Counted from the stretch's first letter, positions 25,007 to 37,838 are shown. The stretch is DNA of 64,000 bases from an uncultured Oceanospirillales bacterium (GCA_913055655.1 CAJXKA010000005.1:186001-250000), one strand, 5' to 3'. The notes: a model not told the origin generated them from the sequence alone. Made by a program: numbers and translations.

Positions 25007-27970
25007 TCAGTACGTCCAGCGAATGCCCGCCCCGTAACGCGCACCCGTCTGGGTGACGAACAGCGTCTGGAGGTCCGCACGTCCGTGAACCCGCGAGTAC
25101 TCATTGGTCAGGTTGAAGCCCTCGAAGAACACCGTGACATTATTGTCGAAGGTGTAACTGACGATGCCGTCAAACTGGCCGTACTCTTCCACGTAGTTCG
25201 GGTTGGGCAGGCCAGTGCCGTCGAAACGGCCGGCGAGGAACTCGTCGCGCCAGTTATATGCCAGGCGCGCGATCCAGCCATTCTTGTCGTAGAAGGCCAC
25301 CAGGTTGGCGGAGTCGCTCAGGCCCTCGATGGCGAACTGGTCATCGCGACTGGCGTTGTCGTACGCCAGGTCGGAATCGACCATGGTGTAGTTCGCGATC
25401 AGGCCGAAACCGCTCTCGCCGAACAGGTGCTGCCAGGCGATTTCCCAGCCGTCGATCTCGGCGTCTTTCTGGTTGGCGGGCACCTGGATATCAAACGTGG
25501 AAATCGTATCGCCGGGCTGCCCCGTGATGTAACCCGTGAAATTGCCGTTGGTGTCGGTGCCAGTGATCTCCACGTACTGGGAATCGGCGTAGTTTTCGAA
25601 GATGTACTGCCGTATGGCCACCAGGTCATTGCCGCCACCGGTCGCCGCGTTGGCCTCGTCATACCAGGCGCCCTGCGCCGGGTGTTCCAGGTCGAACGGG
25701 GTCTCCGTGATGGTGGACACGCCAACGTAGTTGGCCACGTCCTTGAAGAAGTAGCCCACCGAGAAGTAACTGCCCTCGTTGTAATACCACTCCAGGGAGA
25801 CGTCGTAGTTGTCCGACTCCAGCGGCAGCAGGCCGGGGTCGCCCTGCTGGCCGGTACCGCCATTGATGCGGGCCAGGTCGTTCAGTGTCTGGCCACCCTG
25901 GATATCGCCCCAGCCCGGCCGGCCGATGGTCTTCGAGTAGCTGGCGCGCGCCACGAAGTTGTCGGTCAGGCTGACGTTGAAGTCCAGGTTCGGTAACCAG
26001 TAATCGTAGCTGCCGGTCAGCTCGGTGAAGTCCGGGGCGCCCTTGATCACCGAGAACTCGTTGGTGCCCACCCAGCGGATTTCCGTGGCGATGGGGACCA
26101 GCGCCGACGACGTCACGTCCGTTTCCTCGTAGCGTACGCCGGCGCGGAGGTTGGCCGGCATGCTGCCGATATCGAATGCCCAGCGCCACTGCAGGTAGCC
26201 GCTCAGCGACTCCTCGTTGGTGCGGCGATCCGTCGAGAACTCGTCCGTGGCGGCCATGGACTGGCCGCGGGTCGCCTCGGCGATGCCGGCGACGGTGTCG
26301 AAATCCCAGACGAACATCTGGTCGAACATCGCCGGGTTGTCATGCCCCGAGACGGCGTCGAACAGCGAGCTGATATCGCGAAGCTGCCAGACCTCGTCGG
26401 GGAAATCATCCGGGCTGCCGTTGCCGCCCCAGTCGTCGTATTGCACATTCGAGAATGCCGAGCGGTTGTTGACGTCGGTCGTCGTCACGCCGAAATCCAG
26501 GCTCATGGCGTCGGTCATGTCGAAGACGCCCGAGAACCGGGTCTGCTCAACTTCGGACTTCATGTAGGAATTCCGGAAGCTGGCGCCACCGGTCAGCATC
26601 AGCGACGCGTCAAGCCCGCCACTCGGAGTGTCCAGCAGGAGCACCGGGAAATCCTGGGAGAAATCGACACCCGTGGTGCCGCGGTAGAAACCCACGCCGC
26701 CCAGCGTTGAGTTGGTGCCGTAAGGGCTGGCGCGGCCGGATTCCGCGGTGGAATCATGGTAGTCCAGCGCGAAACTCAGGCGATCCGTGGCATTCCATTC
26801 CAGGTTGACACCGAAGGAATCGTTCTCGTTCTTGTTGCCGTACTTGGCGCCGCCCGAACCGATATCGGACGTGGCCGGGTCGATGATCTCGGTGTACATG
26901 ATCGGCGCGGCTACCGGGCCGTCCGTCCACGAAGACACCGAGGGGCCGAAGTTGAACCAGGCGGAGAAGTCGTTTCGCTTCGTCTGGATTTCCTGTTCGG
27001 ACATGGTGTAGTCCAACGTGGCGGTGAACGACTCGACCGGCCGCCACTGCAGCACCAACTGCCCGTTAAGACGCTCGCGTTCCAGTTCATTCAGGCTGTA
27101 GAGAATATTCTGCGGCACCGAGTACAGGTCGCCCGGGTCTGGCCGGTTGGTGATGTTTTCCGAACCTGGCGTACCCGGCAGCGGAATGGTGCCCCAGTTG
27201 ACCTCGTCGCCGGCAAACCGTTGCCAGCCGCTGTTTACGCCGGCCTGGTTGTAGCCGAAGCTGCGATCCTGGTAGACCGCCGACACGGCAACACCGAACT
27301 TGCCATCGGCAAAGGTATCGCTGTAGATACCGGAAACCTCCGGAGTCCAGCTCTTGGTCGGGTCGGACTTGTCGAACACGGCCTTGGCGCCCAGGCTCAG
27401 GGCACGGTCGTCCATGTCCAGCGGGCGCGCGGTCAGGATGTTGATCGTGGCGCCAATGCCGCCCGTAGGGATATCCGAGCGGCCGGTCTTGTAAACCTCG
27501 ACCGCGGCCACGGACTCGGAGGCCAGGTTGGAGAAGTCAAACGCACGTGAACTGGAAGCCGTAGTTTCCTGGATGGTGGACGCCGGCATCTGACGACCGT
27601 TCAGCAGGACCAGGTTGTAGTCCGGGCCGATACCGCGAACGGTGACGCGCTGGCCTTCACCCTGCGGACCGCCCGCGTTGGAGCGGTCGATGGAGACACC
27701 GGTGATGCGCTGCATGGACTCGGCCAGGTTGGTGTCCGGGAACTTACCCATGTCCTCGGCCATCAGCGCCTCGACCACACCATCGGAATCGCGTTTGACC
27801 TCCATGGCGGCCGTGACACTCTGGCGAATGCCGGTAACCACCACTTCCTCCAGCATGGCCTCCTCTTCTTCCAGTTCCTGTGCCATCACCGTGTAGGGTG
27901 CGAATGCCGTTCCCAGCGCCAACGCGATCTGCGTCGACATGGACTTGCGGTTGAGCCTTGCGTTATCCAC
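25007..27970 (-). CDS. TonB-dependent receptor, carbohydrate type (TBDR1)
   Basis: A 987-residue outer-membrane receptor. It has a signal region, a TonB-box-like EEVVVTGIRQS, a plug domain with MGKFPDTNLAESMQRITGVS and VRGIGPDYNLVLLNGRQMP, then a long beta-barrel ending in YGAGIRWTY with a terminal aromatic residue. The plug sequence is typical of the Xanthomonas/Caulobacter carbohydrate receptor family (TIGR01782-like). The GTG at 27970 is chosen because GGGAG lies eight bases upstream and a signal peptide follows (MSTQIALALGTAFA). Three LacI-type operators precede it (28049, 28128, 28151), so its expression is probably sugar-induced. A terminator follows. Confidence 0.93.
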   Translation of the reverse strand: MDNARLNRKSMSTQIALALGTAFAPYTVMAQELEEEEAMLEEVVVTGIRQSVTAAMEVKRDSDGVVEALMAEDMGKFPDTNLAESMQRITGVSIDRSNAGGPQGEGQRVTVRGIGPDYNLVLLNGRQMPASTIQETTASSSRAFDFSNLASESVAAVEVYKTGRSDIPTGGIGATINILTARPLDMDDRALSLGAKAVFDKSDPTKSWTPEVSGIYSDTFADGKFGVAVSAVYQDRSFGYNQAGVNSGWQRFAGDEVNWGTIPLPGTPGSENITNRPDPGDLYSVPQNILYSLNELERERLNGQLVLQWRPVESFTATLDYTMSEQEIQTKRNDFSAWFNFGPSVSSWTDGPVAAPIMYTEIIDPATSDIGSGGAKYGNKNENDSFGVNLEWNATDRLSFALDYHDSTAESGRASPYGTNSTLGGVGFYRGTTGVDFSQDFPVLLLDTPSGGLDASLMLTGGASFRNSYMKSEVEQTRFSGVFDMTDAMSLDFGVTTTDVNNRSAFSNVQYDDWGGNGSPDDFPDEVWQLRDISSLFDAVSGHDNPAMFDQMFVWDFDTVAGIAEATRGQSMAATDEFSTDRRTNEESLSGYLQWRWAFDIGSMPANLRAGVRYEETDVTSSALVPIATEIRWVGTNEFSVIKGAPDFTELTGSYDYWLPNLDFNVSLTDNFVARASYSKTIGRPGWGDIQGGQTLNDLARINGGTGQQGDPGLLPLESDNYDVSLEWYYNEGSYFSVGYFFKDVANYVGVSTITETPFDLEHPAQGAWYDEANAATGGGNDLVAIRQYIFENYADSQYVEITGTDTNGNFTGYITGQPGDTISTFDIQVPANQKDAEIDGWEIAWQHLFGESGFGLIANYTMVDSDLAYDNASRDDQFAIEGLSDSANLVAFYDKNGWIARLAYNWRDEFLAGRFDGTGLPNPNYVEEYGQFDGIVSYTFDNNVTVFFEGFNLTNEYSRVHGRADLQTLFVTQTGARYGAGIRWTY

Positions 27971-28048
27971 AGCTGTGTCTCCCGAATTCCTGATGCATGT
28001 TGTAGTGAAGTGCCTGTAGTGACCGTGTTGTCCGCTGGGCTTATAAAA

Positions 28049-28062
28049 TGTAAGCGCTTTCT
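28049..28062. promoter_or_regulatory. LacI-family operator proximal to TBDR1
   Basis: TGTAAGCGCTTTCT is a near-palindrome 79 bases upstream of the TBDR1 start codon. A -10-like TATAAG on the minus strand lies directly beside it (28045-28040), but no good -35 box pairs with it. The site would overlap or touch the polymerase binding region. Confidence 0.72.
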
Positions 28063-28127
28063 TTTTGGCGGAAAACAATCCCGGGGCGGTCGGCATTGCC
28101 GATAATCTGTTCCCGGGGCAGCTTCGA

Positions 28128-28143
28128 TTGTAAGCGCTTACAA
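28128..28143. promoter_or_regulatory. Perfect LacI-family operator upstream of TBDR1
   Basis: TTGTAAGCGCTTACAA is a perfect 16-base palindrome, the best copy of this operator class in the window. Its centre is 80 bases from the proximal site and 23 bases (about two helical turns) from the distal one. Confidence 0.85.
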
Positions 28144-28150
28144 GTTTTTA

Positions 28151-28166
28151 ATGCAAGCGCTTACAT
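28151..28166. promoter_or_regulatory. Third LacI-family operator upstream of TBDR1
   Basis: ATGCAAGCGCTTACAT is a palindrome with one mismatched pair. It lies between the perfect site and the glgX stop at 28189. The tandem spacing suggests cooperative binding or looping with the proximal site. Confidence 0.78.
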
Positions 28167-28188
28167 TTTGCCGGTGTATTGGGGTGGC

Positions 28189-30234
28189 TCAGGGCGCCTG
28201 GGCGGACAGGCCACGCGACAAACAGGCAACGCTCCAGGCCGCCGCGCGGAAAACCTGGTCGTGAACAGCCGGGGCCGCGCCATCGCTGGAGAAACGGCAG
28301 TGCCAGGCCTGCCCCGGCAGGCGGAAATCGATCTCGTGGTCGTGGCCGTTCACGATCACGGCGACATCGCCTTCATGACCGGACAGGAGCTTCAGGACGC
28401 TCTTTTCGTGGTCCCAGTGGCCCGGGTCCATGGGCGAACCGTCGGGCCTGAACCAGTCGATATCGCGCCAGCTGGCCCCTTCTTCATCACGAACGTGACC
28501 GTGCACGTAATCGGCCTGGCGCAGCAGCGGCAACTGTCGCCGCAGGGCGATCAGTGACCTGACAGTATCGGCAAAGGCCGGGTCGGCCGACAGGCCGGAC
28601 CAGTCCAGCCAGCCGGTCTCGTTGTCCTGGGCATAGGCGTTGTTATTGCCGTCCTGTCCGTTGCCGAACTCGTCCCCGGCCAGCAGCATGGGCACCCCCT
28701 GGGACAGCAGCAGCGTCGCCAGCAGGTTCAGGCGGTGACGGCGTCGCAGCGCGTTGACCGCGGCGCGGTCGGTGGGGCCTTCCACGCCATGGTTGCAGCT
28801 GTAGTTGTGGCGGTGGCCGTCGCGGTTATGTTCACCGTTGGCGTGGTTGTGGCGCTTCTCGTAACTGACGAGATCGGCCAGCGTGAAACCGTCATGGCTG
28901 GTGATGAAGTTGACCGAGTCCAGCGGCCCCCGGCCCGGACGGTCGAACAGGTCGGCGGAACCATGGAGGCGCCGCGCCAGTGGCGCCAGTTGCTGCGCGT
29001 CGCCGCGCCAGAAGCGGCGTACGGTGTCCCGGTAGCGGTCATTCCACTCGCCCCAGCCCGGCGGAAATTCACCCAGGCGATAGCCCCCTGGTCCGGGGCC
29101 CCAGGGCTCGGCGATCAGTCTTGCACCCTGCAGCGCCGGTGCCGTCGTGATTTCGGTCAGCAGCGGGTGATCGGTGCGAAAACCCGTATCGGTCAGCCCC
29201 AGCACCGGCGCCAGGTCGAAACGGAAACCGTCGACACCCATCGACTGGTGCCAGTACGACAGGCTGGCGACCACCAGTTCGCGCACACGGGGATGATCGA
29301 CATTCACGGTGTTGCCGCAACCGGTGTCGTTTACATACGCCCCGGGGGTGCCCGGCTCGGTGCGGTAGTACGCCAGGTTGTCGAGGCCGCGGAAGCCCAG
29401 CGTCGGGCCGTTGCCGTCGCCCTCGCCGGTGTGGTTGTAGACCACGTCCAGGATGACTTCCAGGCCGGCGTCGTGAATGGCGTCGACCATCTCGCGGAAC
29501 TCGGACACCGGGTCCGCCTGCGCGTAGCGCGCCGTGGGCGTGAAGAACTGGATGCTGTTGTAGCCCCAGTAATTGCGCAGTCCGCGCCCGGACAGGAAGG
29601 CCTCGTCAATAAAGTGGTGTACCGGCATCAGTTCGACGTGGGTGATGCCAAGCGAACGGATGTAATCCAGCACCTCGCCGTTGGCGAGCCCGGCGAACCG
29701 CCCCCGCTCGGCCTCGCCCAGCGCGGGGTGGCGCATGGTGTAGCCGCGAACGTGGGTTTCGTAGACCACCGCCTCCGACCACGGGATGCGCGCCCTCCCG
29801 GCACCGGCCCCGGCGCCATCGATCGCTTCGCCCACTCGGCAGGCCGATTCCCCGGTCACCACCGATTTCGGCACAAACGCCGCGCTGTCGCGGGGGTCGC
29901 TGTCGTAGACCTGCGGCGCCCACCGAAACTCGCCGTCCAGTCGCAGCGCCCAGGGGTCGACCAGCAGCTTGGCGGGATGGTGACGCAGGCCGGCGTCCGG
30001 GTCGAACGGGCCATGAACGCGGTAACCATAGCGCTGGCCGGCGCCGATGCCCGGCAGGAACCCGTGCCAGGCGCCGTCATCAAGCCCGGGCAGGTCATGA
30101 CAGGCCGTGGCGTTGCCATCGGCATCGTACAGGCAGACTTCAACGCGCTCGGCTGCCGAGGCGTACACGGCAAAATTCGCACCGCCTTCCAGGGCGCGTC
30201 CACCCAGGCGTCCGGGGTCACCACGCTCCATCAC
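28189..30234 (-). CDS. glgX: Glycogen debranching enzyme GlgX
   Basis: A 681-residue GH13 enzyme with an N-terminal CBM48-like domain (ANFAVYASAAERVEVCLYD) and the (beta/alpha)8 catalytic core: DVVYNHTGEGD, GFRFDLAPVLG (nucleophile Asp), LIAEPWG (acid/base Glu) and FITSHDGFTL (third Asp). The domain order and length fit bacterial GlgX, which removes the short branches left by phosphorylase. It is the last gene of the glycogen operon, with four bases after glgP. The start may be the GTG at 30234 or the adjacent ATG at 30231. No clear terminator follows; the TBDR1 operators begin 23 bases downstream. Confidence 0.94.
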   Translation of the reverse strand: MMERGDPGRLGGRALEGGANFAVYASAAERVEVCLYDADGNATACHDLPGLDDGAWHGFLPGIGAGQRYGYRVHGPFDPDAGLRHHPAKLLVDPWALRLDGEFRWAPQVYDSDPRDSAAFVPKSVVTGESACRVGEAIDGAGAGAGRARIPWSEAVVYETHVRGYTMRHPALGEAERGRFAGLANGEVLDYIRSLGITHVELMPVHHFIDEAFLSGRGLRNYWGYNSIQFFTPTARYAQADPVSEFREMVDAIHDAGLEVILDVVYNHTGEGDGNGPTLGFRGLDNLAYYRTEPGTPGAYVNDTGCGNTVNVDHPRVRELVVASLSYWHQSMGVDGFRFDLAPVLGLTDTGFRTDHPLLTEITTAPALQGARLIAEPWGPGPGGYRLGEFPPGWGEWNDRYRDTVRRFWRGDAQQLAPLARRLHGSADLFDRPGRGPLDSVNFITSHDGFTLADLVSYEKRHNHANGEHNRDGHRHNYSCNHGVEGPTDRAAVNALRRRHRLNLLATLLLSQGVPMLLAGDEFGNGQDGNNNAYAQDNETGWLDWSGLSADPAFADTVRSLIALRRQLPLLRQADYVHGHVRDEEGASWRDIDWFRPDGSPMDPGHWDHEKSVLKLLSGHEGDVAVIVNGHDHEIDFRLPGQAWHCRFSSDGAAPAVHDQVFRAAAWSVACLSRGLSAQAP

Positions 30235-30237
30235 GGA

Positions 30238-32752
<2,515 letters not shown>

Positions 32753-32766
<14 letters not shown>

Positions 32767-34945
32767 CGTCGGGGACCAGCATCAGCGTGGCCAGCGGCGG
32801 TAATGTCACTTCGATGGAATCCTCGCGGCCGAGCACGCCACGCGATTCGGATTTTATCCGGGCAGCGTTCTCCACACCGCTGCCTCCGTATTCTCTCGCA
32901 TCACTATTGAACAACACCCGGTACGCCCCCGCAACGGGCACGCCCAGCCGGTAGCCTTCGCGTACCACCGGCGTGAAGTTGCTCACGCACACGACCAGGC
33001 CACCATCGTGGTCATGCCGGACCCAGCTGAAGACGCTGGCGTCACGGTCATTCCAGTCGATCCACTCGAAGCCGCCGTGGTCGAAATCCCGCTGGTGCAG
33101 CGCCGGCGTCGCCCGGTAAAGGTGGTTCAGGTCGCGGACCAGCCGGCGCATGCCCTCGTGATTCGGGTTGTCCAGCAAATCCCAGTCCAGCGCCCGGTCG
33201 TGGTTCCACTCGCGCCACTGCGCGAACTCGCCGCCCATGAACAGCAGTTTCTTGCCGGGGTGGCCGTACATGAAGCCGTAGTAGGCCCGCAGGTTGGCGA
33301 ATTTCTGCCAGTCGTCGCCCGGCATCTTGCCCAGCAAAGAGCCTTTGCCATGTACCACCTCGTCATGCGAAAGCGGCAACACGAAATTTTCGTCAAAGGC
33401 GTACACCATCCCGAACGTCATCTTGTCGTGATGGTATTTACGGTGCACCGGCTCTTCACTCATGTAGGCCAGCGTGTCGTTCATCCAGCCCATGTTCCAC
33501 TTGTAGGTGAACCCCAGGCCGTTCATCTCCACGGGCCGGGACACGCCGGGCCACGCGGTCGATTCCTCGGCGTGGCTGGTGCCGCCGACGCGGTGGACCG
33601 CGGCGTTCAGTTCCTTCAGGAAGGCCACGGCTTCCAGGTTCTCGTTGCCGCCATGGATGTTCGGCAACCATTCACCGTCCTTGCGCGAGTAATCCAGGTA
33701 CAGCATCGAGGCCACGGCGTCGACGCGCAGGCCGTCAATATGGAATTCGCGGAGCCAGTAGAGCGCGCTGGCCGCCAGGAAGTTGACGACTTCGCTGCGC
33801 CCGAAGTTGTAGATCAGCGTGCCCCAGTCGGCATGTTCGCCGCGGCGCGGGTCGTCGTGCTCGTACAGCGCCGTGCCGTCAAACCGGGCCAGCGCGTGCT
33901 CGTCGCGCGGGAAATGCGCCGGCACCCAGTCCGCGAGCACGCCGATGCCGGCCTGGTGCAGGCGATCGACCAGTTCACGAAAGCCGTCCGGGTCGCCGAA
34001 ACGCCACGTGGGCGCGTACATGCCGGTGGGCTGGTAGCCCCAGGAGCCGTCGAAGGGGTGCTCGGTCACGGGCAACAGCTCAACGTGGGTGAAGCCCATG
34101 TCGCTGACGTATTCGACCAACTGGTCGGCCAGTTCCGTCCACGACAGCCAGCTGCCATCCGGGCGGCGGCGCCAGGAGCCGGCATGAACCTCGTAAATGC
34201 ACATCGGCTGCTGCAGGCCGGTCTGGCCGTGCTGCTCGCGCATCCAGTCGCCATCACGCCAGCGATGACGCGAGCGCCAGGTCAGGGCGGCATTGCCGGG
34301 CGGCGCCTCGAAACGCTGGCCCAGGGGGTCGGTCTTCAGCGGCAACAGGCGGCCGTCCGGGCCCAGCAGTTCGAACTTGTAGGGCTCGTTTTCCCCGACA
34401 CCCGGCAGGAAAATCTCCCAGATGCCATTGCCGGGGTGCAGGCGCATCGGGTTGCGGCGCCCGTCCCAGCTGTTGAAATTGCCGATTACGCTGACGCGCC
34501 TTGCGTTGGGCGCCCAGACCGAGAACACCGTACCGCTGACGCCTTTCAGCTTGATCGGCTGCGCGCCCAGCTTGCGGTACAGGTCTTCGTGGGCGCCTTC
34601 GCGCATCAGGTAGAGGTCGAGCTCGCCCAGCGTTGACGGGAAGCGGTAAGGGTCGTCGACCACCGACCAGCCACCGTCCGGGTGCACGACCTTCAGCCGG
34701 TAACAGCGCACCCGGGATGGCAAATCGGCAACGAATACGCCGCCCTCGTGGACACGTCGCATCGGGCCGATCGACTGGCCGTTCCGGTCCAGCAGGTCCA
34801 CGGCCTCGGCATCCGGCCGGTAGACCCGAACCTCGCGGCCACCCGGGGCGCGGTGCGGGCCCAGCACGGAGAACGGGTCGTGGCAAACGCCATCGACCAC
34901 GGCCTGCAGCAGGGGCGAAGGTATGGAGCGCCACTCAGTCATCAT
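32753..34945 (-). CDS. glgB: 1,4-alpha-glucan branching enzyme GlgB
   Basis: A 730-residue GH13_9 branching enzyme with two N-terminal beta-sandwich domains (the N1 domain about 20-105, then CBM48 with FSVWAPNARRVSVIGNFN). The catalytic domain shows GLRVDAVASMLYLDYSR (nucleophile Asp), HAEESTAWPGVS (acid/base Glu) and LPLSHDEVVHGKGSL (third Asp). It introduces alpha-1,6 branches into glycogen. It overlaps the glgA stop by four bases (ATGA), and the downstream phosphorylase gene starts at or inside its 3' end. Confidence 0.95.
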
Positions 34946-36486
34946 TCCGGTGCGCCCGGTTCAGGGTAAAGCCGGGTGACGTACGCCTTCGCCGAGCGGG
35001 CCCAGTCGAAACGGCGGTCGGCGGCGCGCTCGCACATCGCCTGGAATTCTGCGGGCCGGTCGCGAAGCATGGCCAGCGCCTGCGCCGTCGTTTCCACGAA
35101 CGCGGTGGCCTGTTCCCCCGGCGAGTCACCCCGGAACAGGAAGCCGGTGACGCCGTCCTCGATGGTGTCGCGCAGGCCGCCCACCGCGTGTGCGACCACC
35201 GGTTGGCCGGCGCGCATCGCCAGCATCTGGCTGATGCCGCAGGGCTCGAAACTGCTGGGCATCAGGAACAGGTCGGCCGCGATGTAGAGCGGGTTCGACA
35301 GGGCCTCGGCGTAGCCCAGCAGGAACAGGAAATTCGGGTGTCGCGCGGCCACTTCCAGCAGGGCGTCTTCGAGCGCCGGTTCGCCGTTACCCAGCATGAC
35401 CAGGCCGGCATCGACGTCCGCCGCATGGGCAAGAATGGCATCCAGTGCCGTCGGGTAGCCCTCGACCGGCTCCAGGAACAGCGCGGTCTTCTGCTGCACG
35501 ACCCGGCCGATGCTTAACAGGACCCTTTCCGGGCAGGCCTCGCGCCATTGGCGAAGCCGTTCGTCGCCGCCGGGCCAGTCGACCAGGCCCGTATGTTCGG
35601 CCACGCGATCCAGGATCGCTTCCCAACCCATTGAGTCCGGCAGCGGCGGATATTCGCAGCCATTCAGGATGCCGCACAGGCGATGGTCATCATCGGCAGC
35701 GCGCAGCAGGGCCTGCAGGCCTTCACCGCCGCCAAAGCCGCTGTCGTGATCCGGGTCACGGAGAATCTCTTTCGCGTAACTGGGCGAAACCGTGTTGAGC
35801 CCGTCACAGAGGCGCAGGGCCGCGGCCATGAAATTCACGCAGTCGGTATAACGCGGGTCGCAAATGTCCCCGGCACGGTAGGTCGCCCCGGGAAACCACC
35901 GCTCAAACGACGACTCACTCCCCGAAAAGGGGCGAACGCCCTGGTAGGCGAGGTTATGGATGGTATACACCAGCCGCGTGGCGGCCAGCACACTGCCCGG
36001 CGGCGCCATTGCCCGCAGCGCGGCCAGCAGGCCCGCATGCCAGTCGTGCAGGTGCACCACGTCCGGTGGTGTTGCCGCGACTTCCAGCCAGGCCGCCACG
36101 GCAGCGGCGAAAAAAGCGAACTTGCCGGCATCGGTCTCGTAGGGGCCCTGGTCACCGTCTTCGTGATAGATGCGGCCATCGTCACGCGGCGAAAACCGCG
36201 GGTGGTCGATCACGAAGGTATCGACATTTTCAGCCAGTTCCGCCAGGTGGTAGACCCGGGCATTCTCCGACCCGCCGGCGAAGGTCACCTCGATATCGCG
36301 ATGGAAGCGGGCGGATTCGTGACCGTGAAACCGGCCGTAGGCGGGCGTAATCACGCGCACGCGCCAACCCGCGCGCGCCAGCGCCGGCGGCAACTCGCGA
36401 ATGACATCGCCGACGCCGCCGACCTTGCCACCGGGGATCGCACCGTTCTCCGCGGCCACCATCCAGGCTGAAGGAATCATCGCCAC
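34942..36486 (-). CDS. glgA: Glycogen synthase GlgA (ADP-glucose type)
   Basis: A 514-residue GT5 glycosyltransferase. The ADP-glucose motif near the N-terminus appears as GGKVGGVGDV (the usual K-x-G-G), followed by VVHLHDWHAGLLAAL and a C-terminal domain with the ExFExCGI-like SSFEPCGISQMLAMRAG and PVVAHAVGGLRDTIEDG. It elongates glycogen from ADP-glucose. It begins seven bases after glgC; the first ATG is at 36480 and a GTG at 36486. In order and strand it belongs to glgC-A-B-P-X. Confidence 0.94.
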   Translation of the reverse strand: MAMIPSAWMVAAENGAIPGGKVGGVGDVIRELPPALARAGWRVRVITPAYGRFHGHESARFHRDIEVTFAGGSENARVYHLAELAENVDTFVIDHPRFSPRDDGRIYHEDGDQGPYETDAGKFAFFAAAVAAWLEVAATPPDVVHLHDWHAGLLAALRAMAPPGSVLAATRLVYTIHNLAYQGVRPFSGSESSFERWFPGATYRAGDICDPRYTDCVNFMAAALRLCDGLNTVSPSYAKEILRDPDHDSGFGGGEGLQALLRAADDDHRLCGILNGCEYPPLPDSMGWEAILDRVAEHTGLVDWPGGDERLRQWREACPERVLLSIGRVVQQKTALFLEPVEGYPTALDAILAHAADVDAGLVMLGNGEPALEDALLEVAARHPNFLFLLGYAEALSNPLYIAADLFLMPSSFEPCGISQMLAMRAGQPVVAHAVGGLRDTIEDGVTGFLFRGDSPGEQATAFVETTAQALAMLRDRPAEFQAMCERAADRRFDWARSAKAYVTRLYPEPGAPE

Positions 36487-36493
36487 CCGCGGC

Positions 36494-37774
36494 CTAGCGC
36501 GTGTAATGCAATTGCTGGCCCAGCATGTCCGGCGTCACCAGGGTGCGGCCGCCGCGGGTGACACGGAATCCATTGCCGCGATCCTGGTCCAGGTCATGGC
36601 CGATCACCATGCCGTCCGGAATCTGCGTGCCGCGGTCGAGAATCGCGTTCCGCACTTTCGCACCCTGCCCGATCCGGCAGTCAGGCAACACGACCGAGAG
36701 TTCGACGTCCGCACCGGCCTCGACCCGGCTGTTATAGAACAGCTGTGAACGGCACACCGTGCCACCGGAAATGACCGTGCCGGCCGACAGCATCGATTCG
36801 GTGGCGATGCCGCGTCGCCCGGGTTCGTCAAACACCAGCTTGGCGGGCGGCAACTGCGGCTGGCTGGTGTAAATGGGCCAGTCGCTTTCATACAGGTTCA
36901 GCGGCGGCACCACGTGGTTGAGCTCCATGTTGGCCTGCCAGTAGGCGTCCAGTGTCCCTACATCGCGCCAGTAGCCCTGCTCGCCCGTTTCCGGATCCCG
37001 GAACGGGTAGGCATAGACCCGGTATCGGCCGATCACCGACGGAATGATGTCGCGGCCGAAGTCGTGCGTTGAGGAGGGTGTGTCGGCGTCCTTGATGACC
37101 TGCTCGTACAGGAACTCGGTGTTGAACACGTAGTTGCCCATCGAGGCCAGGCACCAGCCGGGGCGCCCGGGCAGCGAGTCCGGCTTTTCCGGTTTCTCGT
37201 TGAAGTCGATGATGCGGCCGGACTCGTCCACGGTCATAACGCCGTACTGGCCCGCGGCTTCTTCCACCGGCACCTCGATACAGCAGACCGTCAGGTCCGC
37301 GCCCTGCTCGGAGTGGAAGGCCAGCAACGGCCCGTAGTCCATCTTGTAGACATGGTCGCCGGCCAGGATCAGCACGTGACCGGGGCCGTGGGTGCGGATG
37401 ATGTCCAGGTTCTGGTAGACCGCGTCCGCGGTGCCCATGTACCACTCGCCGCCCACGCGCTGCGATGCCGGCAGGATCTCGACAAACTCGCGGCGGCTGG
37501 CCTGGAAGCCGCTCCAGCCCCGCACCAGGTGCCGGATCAGGGAATGCGCCTTGTACTGGGTGAGCACGCCCATGCGGCGTACGCCGGAGTTGATGCAGTT
37601 GGACAGCGGGAAGTCGATGATGCGCAGCTTGCCGCCGAAATAGACGGCGGGCTTGGCGCGCCAGCGGGTCAGTTCGTACAGGCGTGACCCCTGCCCGCCG
37701 GCCAGCACCAGCGCCAGGGTGTCTCTTGTCAGCCGGCTGACGAACCGGCTGTCACCGGCAGCGTGATCATTCAT
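36494..37774 (-). CDS. glgC: Glucose-1-phosphate adenylyltransferase GlgC
   Basis: A 426-residue nucleotidyltransferase making ADP-glucose. The N-terminus has [17 protein letters not shown] and [20 protein letters not shown], the middle [19 protein letters not shown], and the C-terminal part is a left-handed beta-helix with the regulatory region. It heads the glycogen operon; GGAGG lies ten bases before its ATG. The 64-base gap to glk holds a TACACT -10-like box but no convincing -35, so it may be co-transcribed with glk or have a weak promoter of its own. Confidence 0.95.
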   Translation of the reverse strand: MNDHAAGDSRFVSRLTRDTLALVLAGGQGSRLYELTRWRAKPAVYFGGKLRIIDFPLSNCINSGVRRMGVLTQYKAHSLIRHLVRGWSGFQASRREFVEILPASQRVGGEWYMGTADAVYQNLDIIRTHGPGHVLILAGDHVYKMDYGPLLAFHSEQGADLTVCCIEVPVEEAAGQYGVMTVDESGRIIDFNEKPEKPDSLPGRPGWCLASMGNYVFNTEFLYEQVIKDADTPSSTHDFGRDIIPSVIGRYRVYAYPFRDPETGEQGYWRDVGTLDAYWQANMELNHVVPPLNLYESDWPIYTSQPQLPPAKLVFDEPGRRGIATESMLSAGTVISGGTVCRSQLFYNSRVEAGADVELSVVLPDCRIGQGAKVRNAILDRGTQIPDGMVIGHDLDQDRGNGFRVTRGGRTLVTPDMLGQQLHYTR

Positions 37775-37838
37775 CCGTGGTTTTCCTCCCCGTCAGATGT
37801 CGTACCAGTGTAACGAATCAGGACGGGGGATTGCGGGA

